NCBI GenBank assembly: GCA_002840535.1
Contig: PHBH01000001.1
Coordinates: 155,412 to 219,411, forward strand
DNA length: 64,000 nt
Direction: 5' to 3'
Source: Deltaproteobacteria bacterium HGW-Deltaproteobacteria-15
GTDB taxonomy: Bacteria > Desulfobacterota > DSM-4660 > Desulfatiglandales > HGW-15
Both the position numbers and the translations under genes were made by a program. The notes beneath the pieces were generated by a model that saw only the letters and a list, made by a program, of their open reading frames with translations, made no database searches and had not been told where the DNA came from. Below are positions 52,471-62,440 of the stretch, in pieces. Position 1 is the stretch's first letter, and every line of letters starts with the position of its first letter.

Positions 52471-54273
52471 TTGAAACTCGAGCTCAGATCCTTCCGGACC
52501 ATGGTGGCACGCCGGATCTTCGTCCTCTTTGTCCTCTGCGCCCTCCTGCCTATCTCCGCTCTAGCAACGGTTTCGTATATCCATGTGAGATCGCAGCTCC
52601 TGAAACAATCCAGATCGAACTTGCGCCAGGAAAGCATGAGCACGGCCATGTCCATTTATTATCGGTTGTCGCTCTTGCGTGCGGAGATGAGAATGGCCGC
52701 CTCATCCCTGGCCTCCGGCTTTGAAATGTCCGAACCGGGCGTTTCCAAGCCCATTGCAGATGTTATCAAAGAGAGATTTGATACCGCCCTCCTGGTACGC
52801 AGTGATGGCCGGCTCGACCCTCTTTTTGGGGAGATCGGAAATTTCCTTGAAATCACCGAACTCGAAAAACGTCACCTCTTGAGCGGAAAGGCGCTTCTCG
52901 TTTGCAGAAGGGGGGAAAACGGTTCCCCGGCACGGCTTTTCATGTCCACTGCGTGGCCGGATGGGAAAGCACATGCGCTCTTGATTGGGGAAATCAAACC
53001 GTCCTATCTCTGGGAAGCGACCGAACGTCTTGCCTCGGGAATAGAGGTATGTGTTCTGGACCGAAGGGACGGAACTGTTCTTGTTTCAACCGTACCTGAT
53101 ATTGCCTCGCATCTTCCTCAATTTTTGAATCAGGTTCGGGCCGCCCAATTAGGCAATCTCGAATGGCAGCAGGGGGACAGGACGTTTGTAGGAGGGTACT
53201 GGTCGCTTTTCACTAAATCCAACTTCTTTCATCCGGAGTTGCTGTTCATGGCCTTTCAGTCCTCTGATGAGGTCTTTGCGCCCATAGCGAATTTCACGAA
53301 GATGTTCCCGGCAATCCTCATGCTTTCGCTTGCCCTGGTATTCGTTCTCAGCTCCAGACTTATACGCAGGAACCTTGTTCCCATAGAGATTCTGAAAAAC
53401 GCAACCAGAGGGATTGCTGACGGAGGCTTCGGACACAAGGTGGAAATCCGGAGCGGCGATGAATTCGAGAGTCTGGGGGCCTCGTTCAATGAAATGAGCG
53501 CAAAGCTCAAGGAGAGTCAGGATCTTCTGGTGAAAGCCGCCAAGCTGAGCACCATGGGGCAGATGGCCGCCGGGATCATGCATGAAGTAAAACAGCCGCT
53601 GACGGCCATTTCGGGCCTTGTCCAGCTTGCCATGGCGAACCAAACCTCACCCGAGGGAAAGGAGCGGCTGGAGACGGTCATGATGGCAGTGGACAGGCTC
53701 GATGGAATCCTCGCGCGCTTCAAGTCCTTTTCCCATATGTCCAGCGAAGTGATGCAGCCGGTTTCTCCAAGGGATATCCTCGATGAGGTGATCCAGCTTC
53801 TTGAGCATCACCTGTTGATGAGCAAAACGCAGTGCAGGGTTGAGCATGAGGAGGACCTGCCCTTCATCATGGGTGACATTCAATCGCTCGAGCAGGTATT
53901 CTCAAATCTCCTCATGAATGCGCTGGATGCCCTTGAATCGAAAGAGGACGGGGCGAGGCTCATCCAGGTAAGAACGTATTCAAGCGAGGAGAAGGTGTTT
54001 GTGGAAGTCGAGGATAACGGCTGCGGAATACCCGAGGAGATCCAGCACACGATATTCGATCCTTTTTTCACCACGAAATCGCCCGAAAAAGGAACAGGGC
54101 TGGGAATGGCCATTGTAGAATCCATTCTACACAAGCATCAAGCCTCTATTCATCTCGAAAGCGAAGTAGGAACCGGGACCAGGTTCACCCTGATCTTCCC
54201 TGCACCGAGCGGCCCCGGCACCCGCACAATTAACCCAAGCGAGAAAATTCAGAGGAGTCCGGATGAGCATTGA
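52471..54273 (+). CDS. Membrane sensor histidine kinase
   Basis: A TTG at 52471 with GGGAG 7 bases upstream gives 600 residues; an ATG 30 bases later is possible. It has TM1 (about 15-35), a periplasmic sensor (about 36-275), and TM2 (about 277-297). HAMP (about 298-350) is followed by HisKA with phospho-His in [13 protein letters not shown] and HATPase_c with N box [11 protein letters not shown]1 DNGCGIPEE and G2 GTGLGMAI. No response regulator is adjacent. It overlaps the next gene by 11 bases. Confidence 0.9.
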   Translation: MKLELRSFRTMVARRIFVLFVLCALLPISALATVSYIHVRSQLLKQSRSNLRQESMSTAMSIYYRLSLLRAEMRMAASSLASGFEMSEPGVSKPIADVIKERFDTALLVRSDGRLDPLFGEIGNFLEITELEKRHLLSGKALLVCRRGENGSPARLFMSTAWPDGKAHALLIGEIKPSYLWEATERLASGIEVCVLDRRDGTVLVSTVPDIASHLPQFLNQVRAAQLGNLEWQQGDRTFVGGYWSLFTKSNFFHPELLFMAFQSSDEVFAPIANFTKMFPAILMLSLALVFVLSSRLIRRNLVPIEILKNATRGIADGGFGHKVEIRSGDEFESLGASFNEMSAKLKESQDLLVKAAKLSTMGQMAAGIMHEVKQPLTAISGLVQLAMANQTSPEGKERLETVMMAVDRLDGILARFKSFSHMSSEVMQPVSPRDILDEVIQLLEHHLLMSKTQCRVEHEEDLPFIMGDIQSLEQVFSNLLMNALDALESKEDGARLIQVRTYSSEEKVFVEVEDNGCGIPEEIQHTIFDPFFTTKSPEKGTGLGMAIVESILHKHQASIHLESEVGTGTRFTLIFPAPSGPGTRTINPSEKIQRSPDEH

Positions 54274-54928
54274 ACAGCGAAGAACCTATCCACTCGTAGA
54301 CAAAACCCGCCAATTCAAGTTCCTGGCGTTGGTGATTGTTTACAACCTCGTGATCGCATTCTTTTTCGGACTCAGCCTCTTCTTTCCCGATTTTCTCTCC
54401 ATTGAGGATGAAAACATTCCTCTTGATGCAAGAACTGCCATAGCGGAGAGAATACTCTATTTCCATTCCAGGATCTGGCCTGTTGTGATCGCCCTGATCT
54501 GCCTCATCGGACTGCATTCCTTTCGAATGGTTCATCGCTTGATCGGCCCCCTGTTTCGATTCCGGTGGGCCTTTGATCAACTGCAGGCTGGCAATATCGG
54601 TTTTCGTATCAAGCTCAGGGAAAAGGACTACCTCCACCGCGAGGAGGAAACCTTCAACCGCATGATGGAGACGCTGGCTCCAAAATTGGAAAGTGCCCGG
54701 TCCGAATGCCAGGCTGCGCTTCAGACAGTAGACGATCTCCTTCAGAGTGGCGAGGATGTCCCGGCGCATTTGAAGGAACGGCTGAACCGAACCCGCATGC
54801 ATCTGCACGCATTATGGCAGAGTGCAGATTACTTCCACATGCAGGCAGAGAACACGACTCCCCTTGAAGAGAAGACACTCCCTGAAGAAAAGGTCACAAC
54901 CGATTCGACTGCGCCATCCCAGGCCTGA
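54263..54928 (+). CDS. Two-segment membrane protein with HAMP-like linker and coiled coil
   Basis: The 221 residues have two membrane segments (about 22-45 and 75-95), then a HAMP-like IGPLFRFRWAFDQLQAGN and a helical tail (about 130-195), ending in an acidic/Thr-rich C terminus. No kinase or methyl-accepting domain is present. It overlaps the histidine kinase gene by 11 bases and is probably co-regulated with it. Confidence 0.7.
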   Translation: MSIEQRRTYPLVDKTRQFKFLALVIVYNLVIAFFFGLSLFFPDFLSIEDENIPLDARTAIAERILYFHSRIWPVVIALICLIGLHSFRMVHRLIGPLFRFRWAFDQLQAGNIGFRIKLREKDYLHREEETFNRMMETLAPKLESARSECQAALQTVDDLLQSGEDVPAHLKERLNRTRMHLHALWQSADYFHMQAENTTPLEEKTLPEEKVTTDSTAPSQA

Positions 54929-55028
54929 CCCTTCATGAAAGTATCCTGCCGGAGTCGATTGGATGGTTGGACAGTATCCCTGCTGTATTGTGTGTAGGAA
55001 AGCGAACCAGCATTCCCATCGGAAAGCG

Positions 55029-55703
55029 TCACAAGGCCTTTCGAATGAAGTCCACAGAGAATGGTTCCCCATGCGCTGGATAGATCGTTTCCGCACCTGC
55101 ATCCATCAGCAGTCTCCAACTCTCTCTGACCTTTTGCATGTCTTCCGCGAAAATTGGCAATCCTGGCCCGGACCGCAATGGAAAACCGTTCATCGCCAGG
55201 TCCCCGACCAAAGCATCCCCCGTCTCCAGCAACACGCTGACAGATCCCAGAGAATGGCCGGGAGTGTGCACAACCTTTCCAGGGACCCCGTACCCGGAAA
55301 GAGGAAACTCTCCATCTCCCAACACCATGTCCACATGGGTCACCGGAATATGGACCAATGGCATAAACAACCCCATGATCCTGCCAAATATCTTTCCCCA
55401 GAGAGTCACCCCCGGAGGAAGCGGTTTCAATGACTTCTCAAGCCAGTGCTTTTCCTGTTGATGCATGGCGACTTTCGCCCCTGTGAGATCTTTGATCTCC
55501 TTGGCTGAGCCGATATGATCCCAATGTCCATGAGTGAGCACAATCAGTTTGATCTCTTGGGGCCTTATTGACAGTCTTTCAACAGCCTTCAAGAAGTTTT
55601 TTAGTTGATTCGGGGCCCCGCCATCTACCATGATGATCCCTTCCCCATGAATGATATAGCAATGATCGACACCCAATTTAATCGGGTGAATACGGGGTCT
55701 CAT
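55029..55703 (-). CDS. Metallo-beta-lactamase-fold hydrolase
   Basis: The 224 residues contain the MBL signature HGHWDHIGS (HxHxDH) and downstream His in VHTPGHSLGS and HGEPF. These give a complete metal site. Length fits small glyoxalase II or lactonase-like members. It converges on the HAMP-linker gene. The substrate is unknown. Confidence 0.88.
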   Translation of the reverse strand: MRPRIHPIKLGVDHCYIIHGEGIIMVDGGAPNQLKNFLKAVERLSIRPQEIKLIVLTHGHWDHIGSAKEIKDLTGAKVAMHQQEKHWLEKSLKPLPPGVTLWGKIFGRIMGLFMPLVHIPVTHVDMVLGDGEFPLSGYGVPGKVVHTPGHSLGSVSVLLETGDALVGDLAMNGFPLRSGPGLPIFAEDMQKVRESWRLLMDAGAETIYPAHGEPFSVDFIRKAL

Positions 55704-55780
55704 CTCTTCTTTCCCTCTCCTCGCTTACTGCGATCTCAGCGCGCGGACGTTCCGGCAGTCGTTGATCCCGATCTCGCCGC

Positions 55781-56683
55781 CTACTCATCCGAAAGGATAA
55801 GAGGCAGCAAAGGCGTCGAGCCGGAGGCTTGTGTAATGGATTTTATATTCACCGAATCGACGCTCATCCAGAACTCCTGGTTGGAATCTGGCGACCGCGT
55901 TGGCTGCAAATCTTCGCTATACGCTTCGGGCCATTCCGCACCGGGCACCCAGATGTTGAGGTGAAAGCTCATGGGTCCGGTCGGGACATTGCGTGTTTCT
56001 GTCCGAACGGCCTTGCCGTCTATAAGCCAGGATACTTGGTCCGGTTGCCACTTGATCTCGTATGTGTGGTAGTCATTTATAGAGCCCGAGCTATAGGATA
56101 CAAATTGGGGATGTCCGGCGCCCAACGGTTCGTTACTATAAATGTTGGTTTGTGCTGCATCGGGTCGATTGGTGAGAAGTTCGAAATCGATTTCATCATG
56201 AAGGGTTGTGCTCCCTGGTTTAAGGGCGTACAAGAAAATGCCTCCTACAATGCCCTCCGTGGAAGTGTTCATTCTAGCGCGCACGGTTATGTGGATCCCG
56301 TTCCCCATCGGGAATGACTGATTACTGATGAGGTCTGTGCCGTAGAAAGAAGACCCCGGCGGGTTACCGGTCGGGTTATACGTCTCAACCATGATCACTG
56401 CATTGCCGTTATCGGCAGCCGGAAGCGATGCATTCTGGGAGCATCTGAACTGGGTTCGGCCGACGAAGGTCCCATCGTTTGACGAAACCCAGGTGGGAAT
56501 ATGCCACTTTGTGGAATCCACAACATCTTCGCTGAAATTCTCGTTGAGGAGGGTTGCGGCAAGTGCAATGGAAGGGGAGACTGTTAAAGAACCTATGAAT
56601 ATGCAGAAAAATACTTTTACCGTCTTGATCTTGAACTTATCCAGATGCCTGCTTGTCTCTTTGGGACCTCTCCTTTTCGCCAT
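55781..56683 (-). CDS. Secreted GH16-type glycoside hydrolase
   Basis: The ATG at 56683 is preceded by GGAGGTG and gives 300 residues with a signal peptide (ends near AATLLN). The GH16 catalytic motif ExDxE appears in HDEIDFELL, followed by HTYEIKWQPDQVSWLIDGK and LNIWVPGAEW. It is probably a beta-1,3/1,4-glucanase or related enzyme acting on extracellular polysaccharide. It lies alone among small unrelated genes; codon use looks similar to neighbours. Confidence 0.88.
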   Translation of the reverse strand: MAKRRGPKETSRHLDKFKIKTVKVFFCIFIGSLTVSPSIALAATLLNENFSEDVVDSTKWHIPTWVSSNDGTFVGRTQFRCSQNASLPAADNGNAVIMVETYNPTGNPPGSSFYGTDLISNQSFPMGNGIHITVRARMNTSTEGIVGGIFLYALKPGSTTLHDEIDFELLTNRPDAAQTNIYSNEPLGAGHPQFVSYSSGSINDYHTYEIKWQPDQVSWLIDGKAVRTETRNVPTGPMSFHLNIWVPGAEWPEAYSEDLQPTRSPDSNQEFWMSVDSVNIKSITQASGSTPLLPLILSDE

Positions 56684-56769
56684 GGGGACACCTCCAGTCG
56701 GGTTTGAGCGTCCACTTCTCTTGCGTGAGCGCTGCATCCGGTGCAGTGCAAACGTCGGCAGATAATCCG

Positions 56770-57099
56770 CTATTTTGCCGGCAGTGTCAGGGCAAAAGCT
56801 ACCCCTTGTTCTACCCAGAAAGCCAACTTCCCTTTTGGCCTGTGCCCTTGACTGGAGACCATAACCCACCCCTTCATCGGTCGTCCAGTAATGTCGAACT
56901 CTCTTGTGTTCGGCAGCTGCAAGAAATCTTTATATTTCTCCGGCCCTACCCTGACGATGAGATCGTCATTCAAAACGCCACAGGCCATATTCCCGCGAAG
57001 AAGGAAGCAGACCCCGCCAAACATTTTCTTTTCGACGAAACCCGGCTTACCTTCCAGGAGAGCACCCACTCTTTCTGCAAGTCCTTTGTCATATCCCAT
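56770..57099 (-). CDS. TfoX N-terminal domain protein
   Basis: The ATG at 57099 has GAGGTG 6 bases upstream and gives 109 residues, the size of a single TfoX_N domain. The motif KKMFGGVCFLLRGNMACGV and the RVGPEKY stretch match this family. TfoX/Sxy relatives regulate competence in some bacteria, but stand-alone N domains have no settled function. There is no competence gene nearby. Confidence 0.85.
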   Translation of the reverse strand: MGYDKGLAERVGALLEGKPGFVEKKMFGGVCFLLRGNMACGVLNDDLIVRVGPEKYKDFLQLPNTREFDITGRPMKGWVMVSSQGHRPKGKLAFWVEQGVAFALTLPAK

Positions 57100-57239
57100 A
57101 CACATCACCTCATTTGTTGCTGACGCTGAAACGGAGGCGCGGGGGCAACCGGGCTGGCCGGAACGGCAGAGCAATTACCCCACGCCTTCATTGGTTGACT
57201 GGAGATTGAGGTACATCCACAGCATCACCGTTTACACAA

Positions 57240-57590
57240 TTATTCCCTGTATTTTTGCAGGAATCGTTTAGCCGCCCAATGCAGCATCTCTACAAGGTAG
57301 TTCCGGCCGGCCAGATAAACACCGATCCCGAACATGACGTGAACCAGTAAAACCACGATAGGGCCCCCTACTGCCATCATCATCGGCTTGCTCAGTCTTG
57401 CGGAAAGATAACCCAATAAAGCCAGGGCAGGCAAACCCAACAACAAACTTATCACCACCAACACCAAGCCGATATAAACTCGCGTACCAGGTTGCCACTT
57501 GACTGCAAATTGCCCGACCGGTTTGTTCAGGGATTTCCGGCCGAACTCGGTCCGTGCCAACCAGTGTGCAAGAGACCTTAAGAGGGCCAC
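57240..57590 (-). CDS. Small membrane protein of unknown function
   Basis: The 116 residues have hydrophobic segments around 40-65 and 72-95. I do not recognise the family. It lies between the TfoX-like and phosphatidyltransferase genes on the same strand, which suggests a membrane- or envelope-related role, with no direct evidence. Confidence 0.6.
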   Translation of the reverse strand: MALLRSLAHWLARTEFGRKSLNKPVGQFAVKWQPGTRVYIGLVLVVISLLLGLPALALLGYLSARLSKPMMMAVGGPIVVLLVHVMFGIGVYLAGRNYLVEMLHWAAKRFLQKYRE

Positions 57591-57665
57591 TTATTGTTTC
57601 TCTCCATGCGTCTCCGATTTAAGTTAAAAGCGACTGCATAGCCCGACTGCGGCCGAGCGCCGGTC

Positions 57666-58319
57666 TCATAGCTTGGGAATATGGAATCGGCTGATCATCA
57701 GCGAACCCGATACTGCAAACATGAGAACAAGTGGATGAAGGGTAGAGCCTGCCAGGGTGATTTCACCGAGCCACAGGTCCTGGCCCACTGCGCCGAACCA
57801 TGCACCCAGCGCCAGGACCGCGACGAGCAGAATGGAGGTTGGAATCGGTGTTCCTTCAAAGTACTTCACCTTGCCCGTTCCCTCGGACAGGGCCGCTGCG
57901 GTAACGTTGTACCGGGCAAGTCGCGAGACGCCGCAGGCAACGAAACAGATCAAGACGATGCGGTCGTACAGGCCCTGCATGCCACAGCCATATCCAATGA
58001 TTGCCGGGGCCACTCCGAACGAGATCACATCGGCGAGTGAGTCGAGTTCTTGACCCATCAGTGACACCTTTTGCCTCCACCGTGCGATACGGCCGTCAAG
58101 AATGTCAAATATCAATGCGACGAAAACGAGTGCGCACGCAAAGTAGATGTGCCGGACCTCCTTTGCTTCGAGGTAGGTCATGATGGAGAAAAGCGCCCCG
58201 GCGCCGCAGCTGGCATTGGCGAGGGTAAACCAGTCTGCCAACTGGAATTCCCGAATCATCGAGAAGCGCTTGTGCGGAGTACTTGTCGTCATTGGATACA
58301 ACTCCCGTGCGTGGGACAT
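57666..58319 (-). CDS. pssA: CDP-alcohol phosphatidyltransferase (PssA-like)
   Basis: The 217-residue membrane enzyme has the complete D-x2-DG-x2-AR-x8-G-x3-D-x3-D motif in DILDGRIARWRQKVSLMGQELDSLAD. It would attach serine (PssA) to CDP-diacylglycerol; another alcohol is possible. Several membrane segments follow. The PssA reading rests on general length and sequence pattern. Confidence 0.8.
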   Translation of the reverse strand: MSHARELYPMTTSTPHKRFSMIREFQLADWFTLANASCGAGALFSIMTYLEAKEVRHIYFACALVFVALIFDILDGRIARWRQKVSLMGQELDSLADVISFGVAPAIIGYGCGMQGLYDRIVLICFVACGVSRLARYNVTAAALSEGTGKVKYFEGTPIPTSILLVAVLALGAWFGAVGQDLWLGEITLAGSTLHPLVLMFAVSGSLMISRFHIPKL

Positions 58320-58479
58320 CCTATATTCCCGGTCTCCGCCGAAAGAACGCTCCCCAACCCGGCTGCTAAAGAGGTGGAAAATCCCATGAAGCCACTCCTT
58401 TCCGGGCGCGGAATCGGGGCGCTGTCAGGTTTTTAGTGCTCTATGGGAACGCCCGGGCGAGCAATCGTGTTGTCAATGT

Positions 58480-58986
58480 CTAAAACTCTCTACTATCGTA
58501 AGCCCAGTTTAGTAGCGTCTGTCTTTGTCTCGGGCGGCATCTCAGATCTCGATGAACGCAGTGCTTTTGGAGTTGGGCAATATGCCTCTTCATGGCTTTC
58601 CATCTTTTGATCTGGCGCATATCATCCGGACATCTCCTCCCCATGTAATACCTGCAATACCATTGAAACCACCCTCTGGGGTCTTCATGATAAATCCAGC
58701 CTTTCTCCTGCCAAACAGATAGGGGCTGAGAGGCATTAATTCCAAAGCAATTCAGCAAAGGGTCATGAAATTCATGACAGAGTTTAGCATCCATAAACCA
58801 ATCTCCAGGAAACTCGTGTCCGCAATCTGTCATGTATTTTCCGCCAAATACCCCTATTTCCAGCATTTGTTTTGGTGTTAACTCAGGCTTGAATTCCGAA
58901 TTGAAGTCCTTGCCCACAGGCTCAGTAAGATAATAGACATAGTCTCTTTGCATGAGATCGTTCACGATTATTTTTCGTCTACTCAT
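58480..58986 (-). CDS. Uncharacterised soluble protein
   Basis: The 168 residues are rich in Trp, Tyr, His and Cys (WFQWYCRYYMGRR, DCGHEFPG), suggesting aromatic or metal-ligand sites. I recognise no named domain. It is single and surrounded by spacer. It marks the start of an accessory patch of small unrelated genes. Confidence 0.65.
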   Translation of the reverse strand: MSRRKIIVNDLMQRDYVYYLTEPVGKDFNSEFKPELTPKQMLEIGVFGGKYMTDCGHEFPGDWFMDAKLCHEFHDPLLNCFGINASQPLSVWQEKGWIYHEDPRGWFQWYCRYYMGRRCPDDMRQIKRWKAMKRHIAQLQKHCVHRDLRCRPRQRQTLLNWAYDSREF

Positions 58987-59097
58987 ACTGCCTTCGAACG
59001 CCGGGTATCAGCGGGAGGCAAGCGCCGTTTCTTGCTGAATCCGCTGGATGCCCTTATTATGTGCTAAATCAGCCGAAGAATGCACCTGTCGAATCAT

Positions 59098-59847
59098 TTA
59101 TGTACCGTAATTTAAATCGATCCTCCTGACATCCCTGTCCTCACCTCCCGTGATCATCGCCATGTGCTCAAGGGAGATCAGGTCCTTCTCCTTCCTCCTG
59201 TTGTATGATATCGTTCCGAACACGAACAAGGGCCCCATTTCGGGAGAGGCTGACAGATATTTCCGGAGCTGGCGCGTAAGTTCCGCGATCTGGACCTCAA
59301 GGTTCACCCTTGTTATCGCGGGCATGCGGTCCTCAGCGTCAAGTATCTCCTGCCGTCGAGGGATGATACGGAATTTGAGAGTGCCCAGGAAGTCGAGATA
59401 AACCTCTCCATCCACGTACTGGGAGATAGATGGCCTCTCGTCCGGCTTCGCGGAAAGGTCCTTGAGAACGTGGGCGAGAGCCCCGCAGCAGTCGCGCTTC
59501 TTGCCATCCCTACCGACTATGCCGCCATACGCTCCCGGTCCTTCCGCGGTCTCGTCCACGCCGATGTGAACATTCACCTCGAACACGTTGCTGTGGTGCC
59601 CCGTGCTGGCGGCCACCATGATTTGATGAAAGAACACCTGGCTACCGATGATGCGGGTCGTGAAGACTCCGTTGTTCGTCCCGAAAGCGCGAACACGCTC
59701 CGCGTCGACCGAAGTATTGACCTCGTCGCTGCACCCAAAAAGCGCCATATAGGGCTTGAACCCCGGCAGGGCTGCGCCTATCGCGGCCCTTACCCCCGCG
59801 AAGAGCGTGGCCGGCTCATATCTTTTTCCCTTGATGATTCCTGACAT
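59098..59847 (-). CDS. Possible LCIB-like (theta-carbonic anhydrase-like) protein
   Basis: The ATG at 59847 has GGAGGG upstream and gives 249 residues. A Cys-x-Asp pair (C39-S-D41 in LFGCSDEVN), a STGHHSN...VHIGVDE stretch (about 82-98) and DCCGALAHV (about 119-127) follow the spacing C...H...C of zinc ligands seen in the LCIB/theta-CA family. I recognise this from motif order only. If not a carbonic anhydrase, it is an unknown metalloprotein. It lies directly downstream of a truncated ACT gene. Confidence 0.5.
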   Translation of the reverse strand: MSGIIKGKRYEPATLFAGVRAAIGAALPGFKPYMALFGCSDEVNTSVDAERVRAFGTNNGVFTTRIIGSQVFFHQIMVAASTGHHSNVFEVNVHIGVDETAEGPGAYGGIVGRDGKKRDCCGALAHVLKDLSAKPDERPSISQYVDGEVYLDFLGTLKFRIIPRRQEILDAEDRMPAITRVNLEVQIAELTRQLRKYLSASPEMGPLFVFGTISYNRRKEKDLISLEHMAMITGGEDRDVRRIDLNYGT

Positions 59848-59873
59848 CCGCTCCCTCCTTCGCCGGTCCCAGA

Positions 59874-60113
59874 TCATACGGTCTTTTCGGAGAATATCGA
59901 TTTCAACCCTGATTTTCTGGCTCCGTCAGTCATCTTTGAGCTGTCTTTCGCAAAGAGGGTGAATCGTGTCTGATTAGGTTTCACAGGAATTGCTCTAAAA
60001 GCATGGAAGTCAACCCCAGCTCCGGCAATTGCGGAGAGTAACTTCGAGGAACCGGTAATTTGATCCTCAACCGTTATGTTGTAGTATTCAACTTGCATAA
60101 TATCAAAAGCCAT
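59874..60113 (-). pseudogene. Truncated ACT-domain protein
   Basis: The ATG at 60113 with AAGGAGA gives 79 residues that start like known two-ACT proteins (MAFDIMQVEYYNITV...QTRFTLFAKDSSK). The typical full-length family member is about 150 residues and continues with a second ACT half. Here the sequence diverges after ARKSGLK into SIFSEKTV and stops at 59874, 27 bases before the next start codon. The break is probably a deletion or an insertion boundary. It may be inactive or a stable single-domain fragment. Confidence 0.65.
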
Positions 60114-60437
60114 AGATTCTCCTTGTCTACTTTTGCCTGGTGGGACTTCCCCGCAGCAGCAGGGTCGCCCACTGGGCAACATCAACCAGTTTCATCCCGA
60201 CTTACACGGATTCCCAAGATTTCGGGCTTTCCTTGGCACGATTAGCGACTTGTTGGCCTTTTTCGTCAATTCGTAAGCCTTGATCTTTCAATTGAACTCG
60301 TAAAGTTCACTGAGTTCCTTGAGTACCTATCAATTCTTGTCATTTTCAAGCTTCTCAATATCCGCCTGGTCCCGAGATCCTGAAGTAGATTTTTTCCGCT
60401 ACTTGGAGTATCTTACCTTCTTCATGGTTTACGATAC

Positions 60438-60466
60438 TTGACCTGTATTAGTAAAGACGATGATAA
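60438..60466 (+). promoter_or_regulatory. Weak sigma-70-like promoter of the TMTC-like gene
   Basis: TTGACC and TGATAA are separated by 17 bases, placing transcription start near 60473, close to the ATG at 60490. The -10 box is poor. The remaining stretch 60114-60437 shows no gene or clear repeat. Confidence 0.35.
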
Positions 60467-60489
60467 ACTTAGATATTTAGCTTGACTGT

Positions 60490-62172
60490 ATGAGCGATCC
60501 CGTACCTCCGAGTAGTTCAAAAGCGAGTGGGAGTGGTTCGTACGTGCCGCGATATATTCATGTTTTGATAATCGTCGCGCTGAGTCTGATCGTGTATGCG
60601 TCTACCTTGGGCTATCCCTTTGTCTGGGACGATTTCAACTTTATCAAAAATAATCCTCACGTGCATGAGCCGAACAGCTTTGCAGCCTTTCTTACCCGAC
60701 CTGAGCTGCTCTCCAACGCTAGCGAATACAATGACAAGATCTATCGACCCCTCCGTTCATGGGTGTTTGCGAAGCTCTACAAAACAGTAGGAGCCGACCC
60801 TTTTTTTTACCACATGCTTTCGGTGGCTTTGCATGCATCTACTTGCATGATGCTTTTTCTCTGGCTTGCACGATGGACCGGGGATGATTCCCTGGCTGGC
60901 CTGACGTCGGCGCTTTTCGCCGTGCATCCGATCCACACCGAAGCGGTAAGTTGGATTTCCTCAATGGCCGACCCCCTCTCAACTCTTCTTCTCTTTACGA
61001 TGCTCTGGTTGCTTGCATTTCCAAAACCGTTCTGGGCGCTGGTTCTTGGCCTCCTCTTTCCTTTGGCGCTTCTGGCAAAGGAGATGAGTATTACCGCCCC
61101 ATTCCTCGCCTGGCTCTGCATGAAGCGCAATCACAGGAATGCCCCGAGAGGTTTTTATCTCGGCTTCTCCGCTGCCTTAGGAATGGCCCTGGCCTTTATA
61201 TTTTTGCGAGCGTACATCTTGGGGAGATTTGCCCAGGCGCCTTTCACCCTTGATCAGCTTGAGCATTGTTTTGTTAGATCTCCATATCTGCTTTGGCTTT
61301 ATGCGAAGATGATCGTCTTCCCATGGCCTCAGACTGCATATATCTCCTATGTGGTACCAATGGGATGGCAAAAATGGCTTGGATTCTTGTTCGCGTTTTT
61401 GCTTGCATTTGGAGCCTGGAAATGGCGAGTTTGGTGGTGGAGGCGGGAGCCATGGCATACGGCCGTTCTCGCCTCCGTCTGCTTTATGGTAAGTCTCTCC
61501 CCGATCATCGGCATCGTACCTGTTGTGGTGGATATGGCCGAACGTTTTGTTTACATGCCTTCGGCGTTTCTGTTGACGGCGATCGTAGCAGTCCTAAAAG
61601 CCGTTCTTCCTCAAAGAATTTCGATCGTTTGGATAAAGAAGGTGAGCGCGGGCCTGGCGATTCTTGTCTTGGGCAGCATGACCATGCTTCGCAATGAGGT
61701 GTGGAGCGATGATTTGAGGTTGGCTACGGAGAATGCCGCTGTTCAACCTCCACATCCAGGGGCGCAGTGGAACCTGGCCGTCAGCGCCGTCAAAGCACGA
61801 CAATTCGGGACTGCGGTAAACGCCTACCGGCGTTACCTTGCGCTAGCTCCTGGAAATGAGCAGGTGTTCTCTCAACTTGCTGCGGCTCACATTGAACTCA
61901 GGCAATGGCACGATGCCCAATGGGCCGCGGAAGAGGCCATTCGATTGGATAATAAGAGTTTTAGCGGTTGGCTGAACTTAGGTGTGAGCTTGAAAGGTAA
62001 AGGAGAATATCATCAGGCGTTACATGCCATCGATCGAGCGATCCAGCTTCGACCGCAAAGTCATCATGGCTACCTCCGTCGGGCGCGAGTTTACCAAGAA
62101 ATGGGAGAACTCGAAAAAGCTGACCGGGATCTTGCGACGGTAACTATAATAAAACATAGTGTTACTCCTTAG
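60490..62172 (+). CDS. TMTC-like TPR membrane protein
   Basis: The 560 residues start with a polar N terminus and then about ten hydrophobic segments, with YPFVWDDFNFIKNNP, YRPLRSW and HPIHTEAVSWISSMADPLS near the front. This is the pattern of TMTC-type/GT-C O-mannosyltransferase-like proteins. The C-terminal part (about 410-560) has TPR repeats (AAVQPPHPGAQWNLAV, DNKSFSGWLNLGVSL). It probably transfers a lipid-linked sugar to protein. It is next to the attC at 62441 but on the opposite strand to the cassettes. Confidence 0.75.
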   Translation: MSDPVPPSSSKASGSGSYVPRYIHVLIIVALSLIVYASTLGYPFVWDDFNFIKNNPHVHEPNSFAAFLTRPELLSNASEYNDKIYRPLRSWVFAKLYKTVGADPFFYHMLSVALHASTCMMLFLWLARWTGDDSLAGLTSALFAVHPIHTEAVSWISSMADPLSTLLLFTMLWLLAFPKPFWALVLGLLFPLALLAKEMSITAPFLAWLCMKRNHRNAPRGFYLGFSAALGMALAFIFLRAYILGRFAQAPFTLDQLEHCFVRSPYLLWLYAKMIVFPWPQTAYISYVVPMGWQKWLGFLFAFLLAFGAWKWRVWWWRREPWHTAVLASVCFMVSLSPIIGIVPVVVDMAERFVYMPSAFLLTAIVAVLKAVLPQRISIVWIKKVSAGLAILVLGSMTMLRNEVWSDDLRLATENAAVQPPHPGAQWNLAVSAVKARQFGTAVNAYRRYLALAPGNEQVFSQLAAAHIELRQWHDAQWAAEEAIRLDNKSFSGWLNLGVSLKGKGEYHQALHAIDRAIQLRPQSHHGYLRRARVYQEMGELEKADRDLATVTIIKHSVTP

Positions 62173-62440
62173 TCATAAGTCAAATCACTCTTGTCCAAAA
62201 ACGGTTTTAGAAATTGATTGAAAAAGTCCTCCTGATGGGAGATCGTTCTTGCGCCAACAATCACGGTATTGCCTCATTTCAAAGATGTCTAAGATTCACA
62301 ACTCACGATCATCCTAGAAAAGAGGCTGACCCGGGCGCAAGGAATCCTAACGGCAACGCACCCTCTTTGCTCTGATTCAAACGCTATTCAATTGTCAAAG
62401 AACAATGCACCTCAATCACAGGCTACCGCGAAGCGGTTTA

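Noticed and set aside
60490..62172. TMTC-like gene as an integron cassette
   Set aside because: It is on the opposite strand to the cassette genes and no attC site was seen near 60200-60490.
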